Shown here: positions 37,056 through 48,099 of the stretch, piece after piece | Layout of the letters: each line of letters begins with the position of its first letter | Numbering within the stretch: position 1 is the stretch's first letter | NCBI RefSeq assembly: GCF_003286085.1 | Contig: NW_020825288.1 | Span: 15,500,001-15,564,000 of the forward strand | Length of the DNA stretch: 64,000 nt | From: Drosophila persimilis | Taxonomy: Eukaryota; Arthropoda; Insecta; Diptera; Drosophilidae | Reading direction: 5' to 3' | Notes under the pieces: generated by a model | What the model saw: the letters and a program-made list of their open reading frames with translations, nothing else | Databases searched by the model: none | What the model was told of the DNA's origin: nothing | Made by a program: the position numbers and the translations under genes

Positions 37056-37946
37056 ATGGCTAGTTCCAGCTATGATGGTAAATTTTTTGGGCTCACCATC
37101 TACAAACTGTCTCATCTGTCCCTCTCCTAACCCATTGAACAGTGCTGCGGAAGCAGGCGCGCTCACTGGAAAATGAAATCGACCTGAAGCTGGTAGCGTT
37201 CAGTAAAATTGGAGCTGGCAGCGGGGGCAGCAGCGGCATAAGCAACAGCAGCAGCGCTGACACATCACCTCTGCTTGGGGACCTTGTCTTCGACTCGCTG
37301 TCCGAGGAAATCGAGCAGATGCTGGAGAAGGTAGGGAGTCCTGGGTGCTTGAGTTACTTACCCCACTTAAACGCATCCCTTCTCCGTCCAACCGCAGCTG
37401 TCGACCCTCAATGAGTCGATGTCCGACCTGCCAGCAACAGGTGCTGCCGCCATGCACACCCTACAGCGGCACAGAGAGATCCTGCACGGCTACAGGCAGG
37501 AGTTTAACAAAATATGCGCCAATCACACGGTGCGAATTGAGCGTGAGGAACTGCTCCGCGGTTCCGGCCTGACCACTTCAGGCAGTCCCTCGATATCGGG
37601 CCTTAGTCGTCGCGAGATGTACATGAAGGAGACCGGGCACTTGAGCAGCGCCAGTCACCTGGTGAACGATCAGATCAACATAGCCATCGAAACGCGCGAC
37701 CATCTGCACGCCCAGCGTCAGGCCTTCAAGCGGCTGCAGACGCGATTCAATGACATATCGAATCGATTCCCACTGATTTCCAGGTAAGTTCCAGCTGGGC
37801 CACAGATTACAGGGCATATAAAAGGATGTCTCCTTCCTTTCAGTCTCATTCAGCGCATCAATATAAAGAAGCGGCGCGATTCGCTCATTCTGGGTGCGGT
37901 AGTGGCATTCTGCATAATTCTGCTTTTGCTCTATGCCTTCAATTAG
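37056..37946 (+). CDS. Gos28: Golgi SNARE of 28 kDa
   Basis: Qb-SNARE of ER-Golgi and intra-Golgi vesicle fusion, a tail-anchored protein of Golgi membranes. Exons 37056-37077, 37143-37330, 37398-37783, 37844-37946 give 232 residues, matching the family. It starts MASSSYDV-LRKQARSLENEID, has a low-complexity Gly/Ser stretch near 30, the SNARE helix near 140-205 (NDQINIAIETRDHLHAQRQA) and one C-terminal membrane segment (LILGAVVAFCIILLLLYAF) ending AFN. The 22-nt first coding exon is supported by the conserved N terminus. Poly(A) signal at 38063-38068. Confidence 0.96.
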
Positions 37947-38642
37947 CGACCCATCGTCTTGGACAATCCAAAGATAGAGCTTTTATCCAACTCAACTGCA
38001 GACATTTTGCAATTTCCGTTTATTTCTCCGATGGTATATGTGTATAATTAACTTGTGATAGCAATAAAATGTAGTATAAGGATGAATAATATATAACGTC
38101 GCTAACAAATCATAATTTCCAATATTAATACAATTTCTTACTCACCAAAGCAAGAAAATTCCCATCTGGGAAGAACGAAACAAGTGAAGTTAGTCATTCT
38201 ATCACATCTGATATATACAATTCAGTCGTTGATCAGTAATTATAGTAGAAGTACAGAAGCCAGAAAGAGGATCAATAGGCAAAGACGGAAACTACGCAGC
38301 AGAGTAATCCGTTATTCTTTCAATTCGTATTTGCTGAGAGCGTGGCTTGAGAGCTGATGAGAGTCGTTTCAGCCGAGGGTGGGTGGAGCGGTGAGAAAGA
38401 AAAATTGAAGGAAGATCAAAAAGGAGTTGAGAGATAGCAACAGTATTGCAGGATCTAAATAAAGCTGGAGCTGAAAAAGAGGTAAGTAAAAAAAGCACGG
38501 ATTTTCCACTCGCTTTGTTTCGCAAAGTATCCTTCAAGTTTTAAATCATATTCGAGCATTCAGTACAACATTTCATTCAATAATACTTCAAAATACTGAG
38601 AATTTTTGCCCGACATAAAAAAAAATTATAAATTTTACGAAA

Positions 38643-38900
38643 ATGTCCCAGCCATCGGAAAATGCATCCCATGAAAATACAAACTACGATGATGAGCCCG
38701 ACGAGTCGGTTGGTGAACGCCTCTGGGGATTGACCGAAATACTTCCGGATTCGCATCGCAACGCCATTTCAACAGTCGCCAAAGGAACCGTTGTTTGTGT
38801 CCAGAAAGTCTGCTCCGGGGCTTGGATGATATTGTCAGCCACCCTCATTCTGCTCGGGCCCATTATCTTCGAAATCGAACGCAACCACAAACCCAACTAA
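38643..38900 (+). CDS. Tom22-like mitochondrial import receptor subunit
   Basis: Tom22 is the central receptor of the outer-membrane TOM complex. This intronless frame encodes 85 residues: an acidic N terminus (about 1-25, DDEPDESVGERLWGL), the conserved amphipathic segment GERLWGLTE, then one membrane segment near 58-76 (GAWMILSATLILLGPIIFE). It is shorter than typical Tom22, with almost no intermembrane-space tail. The main fly Tom22 is mge on another arm (recalled), so this may be a retroposed or duplicated paralogue. AATAAA at 38925-38930 is 25 bp after the stop. Tim22 starts 386 bp downstream on the same strand. Confidence 0.8.
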   Translation: MSQPSENASHENTNYDDEPDESVGERLWGLTEILPDSHRNAISTVAKGTVVCVQKVCSGAWMILSATLILLGPIIFEIERNHKPN

Positions 38901-39132
38901 GCTTCATTTAATTAAATTAGATTAAATAAACATGAATGTACCTAATGAAATCGCAATTGACAATGAATAGCAAATAGCATTTGTAATTTGTAAACGGAAA
39001 ACCAGTAAAAAGTAAAAATGGCTACCAAATTGGAATTAATAAATAAAAAATTGCAATAGAAAATTACTAGGTTGTTCGAAGGAACTGTACATTTTCGTAT
39101 CTCTGTCTTCAGTCTAAACTCTTGGTTCGCCT

Positions 39133-39149
39133 TATCGATAGATCGATAG
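39133..39149 (+). promoter_or_regulatory. Double DRE in the Tim22 promoter
   Basis: TATCGATA (39133-39140) followed directly by GATCGATAG, about 140 bp before the Tim22 ATG. This is the typical DREF arrangement for nuclear mitochondrial genes. Confidence 0.7.
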
Positions 39150-39285
39150 TTTAAAGTGGGTGACAGCCCTACAAAACATCTGTTGGGCGATGTGATAACA
39201 ATTTCATTTTTTTACTCTATACCCTTTGATTTGTATTAAACTGAATTTTCTGAATAGAAATACGGAAACTTATTGGTAAACAGAG

Positions 39286-39990
39286 ATGTCCATGCTGCCA
39301 AATCCAGCGGATCAGGCCGCAGAGGCGGCCAAGGCCCGCATGTACGGCTCCGAGGACCTCGACAGGTTGGCCATGCAGTTTGTGGGGAAAATGCAGCGAT
39401 ACCGCGAGAACATTGTGATACCGAGAACCATGGGACCGGTGAAGATCAAGACGAACGAAGAGAAGCTATTAGAGTCGGCTGTGGAGAGCTGTGGCTTCAA
39501 ATGTGCAATGGCATGCGTTATGGGTGAGGCTCTCACATGTTTGGTTGGATTGTTTTGGTTATTTATGTACGATTCATCCACTCTCTAGGATACGGTCTTG
39601 GAGCTGCCCTTGGCCTGTTCAGTGCCTCCGTGAATCCCAACATGGCCGATCCGTTTGCGAACACGAAGAAGCAAACAGCCCGCGAGGTGTTCCGGGAGAT
39701 GCGCGCCACCACGCATTCCTACGCCAAGAATTTCGCCCTAATTGGCGCTGTGTTCTCCGTTGTCGAGTGCGCGATTGAGAGTGTAAGTCAGCAGAGATCA
39801 AAGTTGTAACCCACCTTAATCCGTTTACCTGCAGAAACGTGGCGTCACCGACTGGCGCAACGGCACCTACGCTGGCGGCATCACCGGCGGACTGATTGGC
39901 CTACGCGCCGGCATAAAGGCTGGCGTCATAGGCGGCCTCGGCTTTGCGGCGTTCTCCACGGCAATCGACTTCTATATGCATTCTAGATAG
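39286..39990 (+). CDS. Tim22: Tim22, inner-membrane carrier translocase
   Basis: Channel subunit of the TIM22 complex, which inserts multispanning carriers into the mitochondrial inner membrane. Exons 39286-39523, 39589-39782, 39835-39990 give 195 residues, the family size. Tim17/22/23 family features: four hydrophobic segments, the Gly-rich first helix ([10 protein letters not shown]), the [21 protein letters not shown] loop with the family Arg/Asp-rich signature, and Gly zipper helices ([17 protein letters not shown]). The first ATG (context CAGAGATGTC) gives the expected N terminus. A DRE pair lies upstream. Confidence 0.95.
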
Positions 39991-41909
39991 GCGCAGCTTT
40001 GGATCCCTTTTATCGTATAAATGTTTGTTTCTAATTACCAAAATCGGGCTTTCGTCTTTCTTCAAAGTTGCCGCCCAGGAAATGGGCTCCCCTAACGAGC
40101 TCGGCACGATCAGCTCCAGCAGTGGTTTGTTTCCGCTGCTTCCTGCCTGGCTGCCGCTGCACAGTGCACAGAGTTTGAGCCGTGACATTTACAGCGCAGC
40201 TGCCAGCCATTAATATTAATCCAATGAAATGTAGACTCGGCCGCGGCATGGGCAGTGCGCTACAGTCTCGGTTTCGAATTCGGCCAACGACCGACCGGTT
40301 TAGCAGTGCCTTTGAGGCGGGGGTGGGGGAACCGAGTCCAGCTTGTGGGAACGGGAATCATGATCCAGCTTGGGGCGGCCGCAGAATGCCTTTGCCACAG
40401 CCACAGCCACAGCACATTTCCAGTTTCGTTCAGTTCGATTTGAGCAACAGGCAGGTAGAGATCGCCGTCGTTCTGCCGAGAGTTTCCGCTTTCAGTTTCT
40501 GCTGCAACGCGTTGATTTAAGACGAGTGTGCGATGCGAGGCTGAGACTTCGGATGAGGATGAGCATCAGTACGGCAGCTGCAAAAGTGCAACAGTAATAC
40601 CGTACCACCAGCCACAACAATAGCAGCAGCAGCCGCAGCCGCAGCAAACAGCAAACGGGTTTCATTTGCAGACTGAAAGGCAAACGTCGCGTGTGTGCTT
40701 GTATGTTTTTGTGCGGTTGGGTCGCGTGCAGTTCACAAAAAATATGCAAAACCCTCAATTACTATATTAAGCATAGACCTAAAGACTATTAAGTAGATTA
40801 GATGGAGCTCTGGCCTGGAAGTACTACAGTTCTTCTCTCAGCGGCTAGATGAAAGCAAAATCAATTGTTGGCAAAGGCGGGTCGCCCCGCAACGGAGCGA
40901 CAGAGATCAAATCTTGAACACACTGTGCGCGATCGTGACTCACAAGTGCCTGTGTAGTGTATCCAACAGCCGAGTCCGTTTGGCTGTCCGTCTGGCCGCA
41001 ATGTTTATGCAACCAATTTCCAGAGCCGCAAGATCTCTTGTTTGCTTTCCCTTAGTTCTGCGTCGGATTCAATTTGCGTGTGTTCGGCGAACAACTCAAT
41101 TCATGGATTGTTTTGTGTACAGTGTAGCCAACAACAAGTTCAATGAAACCAAGTGACACTTGCATCTAATTGGACTTGGTCTCTGTCCGTCCTCCTGTAT
41201 TCGTATGTACATGCGTATGTACGAGTGAATCAAGAGTCGAAGACTCCGGGCGGCTGAGTCAACGGAGACCAGCGTCGAATTCGAGTCCAACGCCATTTGC
41301 TGGTTGCGCCATAGCCCCCGATCCGCTATCTTATCTCCTCGTAATCTCCGCGAAGAGAGTATTGGGCGCTGCAGTTTAGACCCCGCGCCGAACCACTCTG
41401 TAACCAGCAGCTGGCCAAGGAACCAAGGCATCAACAGCGACATTGACGACCTTGCTCGAAAGCAAGAAAGTGTGGGAAGGGGGGGAAAGAACCAGGTAGA
41501 ATCAAAACAGACGAAGCCCAGTCGATGACTCAATTAGAATTCACTTTTACTTTGATGATTTAGCAGATAGCATAGCCCATACCCCACTCTCTCCTCGCTT
41601 TCCGTTCTGAGAGCGCTGCAGAGAGACAGAGAGAGCCAAATAGAGTACTCGAGCGAGAGAGCAGCGATATCTAATCAAAACAAATAATGCCAACGTCCCA
41701 TGTCGGGGCTTGATTCATTAATTTAGTTCCATTTCCCGAAGAAAGCGGTCTGTCGCGCTCGAAACATTAGTCGTAATGAGAATATAGAAAAGCGAAATTA
41801 ATACGAAAAGTGCCTTTTTAAGAACAGATCCATCAAAAAACAGATTCTGCTCTGATCCGAGATTCGAATACGATATAAAAACTGCAGGAAAACCGAAACA
41901 AATACAACG
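39991..41909. other. Intergenic/5' region before the LRR gene
   Basis: No coding gene recognised. GC-rich, CAG/CCGCAG-rich patches near 40.38-40.65 kb and a purine-rich GAGAGA tract near 41.61-41.66 kb (GAGA-factor type sites) lie just before the LRR first exon and may be its promoter and 5' UTR. Confidence 0.4.
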
Positions 41910-44900
41910 ATGAAGCACAAATTTCTGCTGCTGGTGAGTAAAGTATATAATTATATATTTCCAGGCCTTACAAACACTATCGCTATCTTATCTGGAATAC
42001 TTTTGGCCCGCTGTGTTTCGGTTCAGATAGGAGGAAGAGCACTACACTGTGTGCTGGTGGGGAGACCTTTTTATGGAGCCAAATAGTGACCTCTTTTTCT
42101 TTTGCGGGACCTAAAGTAGGGGGAAGCATCTGCTCCGTATCAGTCATCAATATAAACATATTCTGCCCATCTGCCTCTCGATCTTCTAGAAGGCCTCTTT
42201 GTAAAAGTGGCCACATTTGGTGTTTGATAAGTAATATAATAGAAAACCATAGGAATGAGATTGTAAGAACCAATTCAATGCAATGCCGTCATAGAAGGAT
42301 CTAGATATGGCTGATTAAAGTATAATTCCTCAACGTCGTAAACAAATAATCTACAAAAATATTAGGAAAAAATGTTCAATTAAGAGAACAAAAAGTATAA
42401 ATATTTTCCTTTAGGAGAATGGAATTTATAGAACTTATAGAACTTCTACACAGACCTTTGTTGCTTCGATTGGTAAACTTGGTAAACACTTGGTTTCAGA
42501 AAATAAACAACATTTTTGCGGAACAGCAGTTCGTCAATCCGTTTGCCTTAATCACATTTTTATCCATTTTGTATAAACATCAAAAGTGTTTAGTTTCAAT
42601 TTTGATAAGCCAAAAATGCGCAAACTTTTCTACTGATAACATTTTCAAATTCATTTTGCACTCACACAATTTTTTAGATTTTGTTCCTACCTATAATTTC
42701 CCATAATAACTATCTCACTACTGAATTAAAAAATATGGGAAATACTCATAAGATAAGCAAAAAAAAGAATGTTTCTACAAGTGTTTTTGCTTAAATATCA
42801 ATGTATGTACAACACTAATTGTAACCTTAGTGGTCTTGACATGCACTTCGTATCGTGACATTTGAGCACCAATTCAAAAACGGAATCTGAAATAGTGTAA
42901 ACCCATTCATGGTCAGCACAGCGGGCGATCTTCTCCAGTGATGAGAGCACGTACACTCTAGCCTGACTTCCTCAACGGTTGAGTATAGCTCTTTTCCTGC
43001 TAGCTAATACCACTCCTTTGTATATACACGTCGGTTTCAAAATGAAACACCAGAGCTATGATTTTATATTGCATTTTATTAGGCCTTAAACGACACAATG
43101 AAAATGAGTTGAAAAAAGAATGAGGATAGCTGTTAGCCCTTTAGAATAATCAGTCACAATACCAAATATATCTATGAGTGCTATAGACGACGTCGAAGCT
43201 TTTTGGGGTTTTAGGAATATATATTCGATATTCAAAGGAACCGATTGAATGACCGAAACTAGGATAACCTCTCCGGGCATATTCAAACAACACTTATTCT
43301 TCAGTGTTGGGCAACGCAAGAACTTAACGGCCACTAAGAAATAGGAAATATTAATTCTTGAAAACAATCTTGAATTAAAGATAGTTATGAACAAATATGA
43401 AATTTCTAAACATTAACTAATTTTGATGCTTGCAGCTTCTCACTGTGACAGCGATGCTCCTAGCATTCGCGCAAGGCCAGCACGAGGACATTCCCTACCA
43501 GGCAGTGACGAACATCTGCCATACATGCGTGTGCCTGAGCACCCAGGACAGCAATCATCGCATCCACCAGACCCTCAATTGCGACATGAAAAACTTTGAG
43601 CACATTCTGCCCCGATGGCCCACCGAGTTTGGCACCCAGTCCACGGGCACAGAGATTGTGGCCACGTACTCGGGCAACCGCATCCGTCTGCTGCAGCAGC
43701 TGCCGGCTACGAATGCGACCTTGACACTGTCCTGTCGCCACTGCGGCTTGCAGCAGCTGCAGGCGCCGCTCTTCATGGATGTGCCCAATGTGGAGGCGCT
43801 CTATCTGAGCTGGAACGAGATCGCCGAGGACGCGCTGACGCCAGAGCTATTTCGGGGTCCCTTCAAGACCACCAAGTACGAGCCGATTGGGCTCAAGGAC
43901 CTGGATCTAAGCCACAACCGCATCGCTCTGCTGTATCGCAAACTCTTCGAGCACACCCCGCAGCTGATCAAGCTAAACTTGGCCTACAATCTACTAAGCG
44001 AACTGGACGATGCCACCGCCTCAGCCCTGGCCTCGGTGACGACGCTGCAGCGCCTCGATCTGTCCCACAACGGACTGGCGAGTCTGCCCAGCGAGCTCTT
44101 CTCCAAGCTAAGCAGCCTCCGCATTCTGGATTTGTCTGGCAACGAGTTCACCGTGGTTCCGCCCAGCATCCAGCAGCTGGGCAAGTCACTGGTGCAACTG
44201 AATCTGGCGGGTAATCAGTTCAACGACTTAAATGCGCTGAGTTTCCAGAAGTTGGAGGCACTGCGTCGGCTTAACATAAGCGATCTGCCTGCCTTGAGCA
44301 CCATTCACCGGGGCGCTTTGGCTCTGCCGGCACTGGAGCAGCTAGAGTGCTCCAGAAATCCCAAGCTGGAGCTCCTGGAGCTGAACGATTTGCTGGTCAG
44401 CCGCGGGCTGTCGCAACTGGACATCTCCCACAACGCACTGAGCACGCTCACCCTTAACGTGAGCAGCAGTAACAGTAGCGCGGTAGCTTGGCCCCGGCTC
44501 CGCAGTGTGTCCATTGCGGGCAATCCCTGGTACTGCAGCTGCGACCTGCTCCAGGCCCTCGAGTTGGTCGACGTGCAGCGCGCCGAGCAGTCTGGCGGCG
44601 CAGCGGAGGCCCGTTGCGATACGCCCTATTTGCTGGCTGGAACTCCGCTCTCTAACCTGACGTCACAGAAGATCTGTAGTATGGTTATCCCGAAGAAGTA
44701 TCGCGCCGTGGACGAGGAGCCACCGCGCTTCCTGCGACGCCGCTACATCGTTCTTACGGCCATCATTGCAAGCGTGGTGGTGGTCCTCGGCCTGCTTATC
44801 GGATTCGTCGTGGTCTGCGTGCGACGCCGTCTCAAGGGCAATGACTACGGCGTCCAGCCCATCCGCTACACCAGCGTGAGGGGCAGCAACCTGTCCGCCT

Positions 44901-44983
44901 TCTCGCAGCTGCAGCCCGCTTCGGTGGCCAGCAAGTTCAACAATGCCGCCAGTGCGGGCACCACAGGTGCAGCCAATGCCTGA
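41910..44983 (+). CDS. Leucine-rich-repeat single-pass membrane protein
   Basis: Likely cell-surface adhesion or recognition protein. Exon 41910-41933 (MKHKFLLL) splices to 43436-44983 across a 1.5-kb intron, giving 523 residues. The joined N terminus is a signal peptide (MKHKFLLLLLTVTAMLLAFA). A Cys cluster (CHTCVCL) follows, then about nine LRRs with L-L-LDLSHN-L and LNLAGNQF cores (about 95-365), and a C-terminal cap WYCSCDLLQALE. A membrane segment lies near 440-465 (YIVLTAIIASVVVVLGLLIG), with a basic CVRRRLKGND stop-transfer and a cytoplasmic tail of about 50 residues. Gene order and architecture fit melanogaster CG7702 (recalled). Poly(A) signals at 45245 and 45260. Confidence 0.92.
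41934..43435 (+). other. First intron of the LRR gene
   Basis: AT-rich, starts GTGAGTAAAG and ends TGATGCTTGCAG. Two ORFs of about 100 codons inside it show no domains and differ from fly coding style. Nothing else recognised. Confidence 0.6.
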
Positions 44984-45978
44984 GCCCAGTCCCGGATAGG
45001 ATCAGGATCAGGTTGATCGCACCCGCGTTAGCTGCACGAATTTCGAGCCAAAGATGTCCACGAAAGTGTTTCTGCCACTTAAGCCCCTACCTAAACCGAA
45101 AAGACTTTGTGTGCTATCGTGCTATCCTGTACATATGTATGTAGTCCCCCAGTGGAGCTGTTCCCAGCTCCCACCACCACCCCTATAGTTTCTAGTGCTG
45201 CCATTGATGTATGTATTGTACTTAAGTTTCGAAAACTAGCGTTAAATAAACCATTTTCAAATAAAATCAAGTTCTTTACGACAGCTAGGGGAGGAGGTGC
45301 AGCCACGGGTTTTTCATAAATGAAGAACTCTTCGAAGTGCAGCAAATATACATAACATCCCATCATCATATCCGATTTATTTAAAAAGTATGAATTAAGA
45401 GGTGTATCTAAAAGATATCTTCCGTTAAGACAGATGTTCAAAGAGTTTAAGGTAACTCGTATATGAATATTATATCCGACCCTTAGAAAATATCCACCAG
45501 CTTGAGAATTTATAACAGATGGAATCCTTATTACAGCCAGAATGCAGAATATCTCCTCCAGTGTGCGCCCTCTGGCGGAGTGAGCGAGATATAACGGCCG
45601 GATGGCACATATATGCTATAAGTTACATAAATAATAATATTTACAGAGTACCAGGTATTAGTAGTAACTCAAGTTCGTTCTGGAGCTGCATCCTGAATGA
45701 ACAATCGAAACAAGTTCAGCGGAGCACGGATTTTTATCTACTTACAAAAGTTTATTATTTGCGCGTCTTCTTTTTACAGCAATTACTAAATACGAAAACA
45801 CAGGAACAAACTGAACGGCAGGATGGAGGGGTGGAGTCGCTCGGCGCGCGGCTTATCTCACAAATTGGTTAGATAAAAGATAAAAGCTTATACAGATAGT
45901 GCCGAATATGTGGGAGATAGTGCGGAAGTGGGAGCAATGAAAAGGTAGCCAGTAATGGGGTCTATACAATCGCATTGT

Positions 45979-48026
45979 CTAGCACTCGCTCTCCAGAAGT
46001 TCTTCCTCGACCGCTGTTGGCGGACGGGGCAACTGGGTGGCATCCAGTTTAAACAGGTTGATGGCCTGCTTCTGGGCCAGGAACTGACGCATCTCGGCAA
46101 AGTTGTCTCGCTCCTTGTGCTGCTTGCTGCGCTGCTTGAGGTCCCGTTCGTCGGCAGAGTCCGACTCGGAGTCGGTGCCGGAGCTGCGATCTGTCTGAGA
46201 TACATCGGTCAGGCGATTGTCTGCCTGCTGCTGTTGTTGTTCCACTTGCTCGGTTTGGCCGAAGAGCTCGTCCACGTTGATACCCTTGGAGGCGAGAACC
46301 TCGCGCTCCTTCTCCAACATTACTTGGCGTATGGGATCGATGCGATCCTTGAGCTGCTTCAACACTGGCTTGAACTTTCCCTTCGTGATGCGCTTTTCGA
46401 AGTTGAGCAGTTCCTTCTCGGGCGAGGGGTAGGGCGCCTGCTGTTCTGCCTCGTACTGCTGAGCTTCGTTCTCGTCGTACATGTAGGCGTAGAAGTCATC
46501 CTTCTGCTGCGTCTCGCCCACGTTCTGCGAGAACTCAACGCGCAAAATACTGTCGGGAAACTCATCGTCCGCCTTCGTAGAGCTGTCTGCCTTGGGCAGG
46601 TCTTCCTCAAGATCCAGCTTGCTGTGCAAAAACTTGTTGTAGACCAGCATCAGGCGTTGGAAATCATCACAGCATACGGCCAGCGCATTCTCGATCCCGC
46701 GCATGTTGCTGGCCACGGCCACAAGTTCTTTGGCATTATTCTTGTGAGCCGCCTCCGTGGCCGTCAGCTGCTGCAGAGTAATATCCAGGGCCTGGCACTC
46801 GCCGGCCACGGCCACCATGCAGGCACTGAGCTTCAGCGAGGAGTGCTGCAGTACAGCAATTGGGCCGCTTTGCTGCTGCTGTGCCTTGGCCGCATGCAAC
46901 TCCGCCAGCTCCATTTGTTTCCTGTTCTGCATGGCAACGGCCAGGTTGCCGAAGTGGTGCTCCTCCTCATGGACTAATTGCCGCACAAGACAATCGATTT
47001 TCACCAATTCCTCGCTTAGCTGAGAGATCGACGGCCGCGTCGTGATGGTCAGCGCCAGGCGGAGCAGATATTGCGACTGCACATAGGCAAAGATGTTGTG
47101 GAAATCCTGCATAGAATCTGGGATTACCAAGACTGCAAACACTGTGGGAAATAAACCACTGTACCTTTATGTGCTTCGGACTGTAGTCCGTCACATTGTT
47201 TTTAAAGTACTCGCACTCTCGCAGCTCCTCCATGGGCGCATAGTATGAGCCGTATTTGGTGGGTAGCGGGTAATCCGTCTCCAGCTTGCGCGTGGCGTCG
47301 TAGAGTATCTCGGTTACCTCCTTGGCCGCCGTTATGCAATCCCAGGCTCGCTCGATCTGTCGCGATCTGTGCATGAAAATAAATAAGCAAGCCATTGAAT
47401 CATTTTGTGTCAATGGCCTTACTCAATTAGTTCTGCCTGCTTCATGATGATAATCTCCTGAAAGTACGTCATGTTGCGCCTGATGCAATTCCCAAACTCA
47501 TCAATGGTCCGCACGAGCTGCTCCAGCTTGCGCTCCACAATCTTGTTGCGGCACACAAAGACGCTCTTTACGGCAAAGAGGGCTGTAAAGGTGCCGGTCA
47601 CGAGGATCGTGGGAAGCATGGTGAGCCGCAGCCTACGCGGTGTGACAAAGTGCTCCAGAAGTGTGCCGCCCAGCAGCAGGCAGGCATTCCGCGTGGTCAG
47701 CAGTCGCCGGCCGGGACGGGAGGCCGCAGAGGACTGCAGGTCCTGCATGCATTGCTCGAGCGCCTCGACGTGGTCAACGAGCAGGCGCTTCGAGTAGAGT
47801 ATCTTTTGCAGCAGGCCATCCTGTATTACCTGTGTGTTACGCAGTGCGTTAGACAATTTATTAATAGCATGTGTTTTCTGCACGGCACTCACCTGTTTCT
47901 GCTTTAGTTCATCCACTAGCTGGCGACGCTCAAAACGTTGCTGAAATCGAATTAAAACAACGTTTATCAGTAATCAATATCACTACAGTTGTCCTATGCA
48001 CATCTACGTACCTTGAGCTCTTGCAT
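45979..48026 (-). CDS. vezl: Vezatin-like protein
   Basis: Vezatin-family protein; the fly member is reported to help dynein-driven axonal transport of signalling endosomes (recalled). Exons: 48012-48026, 47893-47940, 47423-47829, 47165-47366, 45979-47106, joining in frame to 599 residues. A short N terminus (MQELK-QRFERRQLVDELKQKQ) is followed by two membrane segments near 75-120 (ACLLLGGTLLEHF, PTILVTGTFTALFAVKSVFV) typical of vezatin. A long helical myosin/dynein-binding region follows (to about 470). The Gln/Ser/Asp-rich C terminus (DRSSGTDSESDSADERD) ends LLESEC. An alternative acceptor at 47820 would drop VIQ. Minus-strand AATAAA at 45751-45756; it converges on the LRR gene. Confidence 0.9.
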
Positions 48027-48099
48027 TTTAGCCGTTTTGTGGTTTAGAAAGTGCACTTTTAAAGTGCATTTTACGAGAAAATCAGTTCGATAAAATATA

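Noticed and set aside
45955..46977. 340-codon plus-strand ORF opposite vezl
   Set aside because: Leu-rich shadow of the Gln/Glu-rich vezl exon; vezl has conserved splice junctions and family features.
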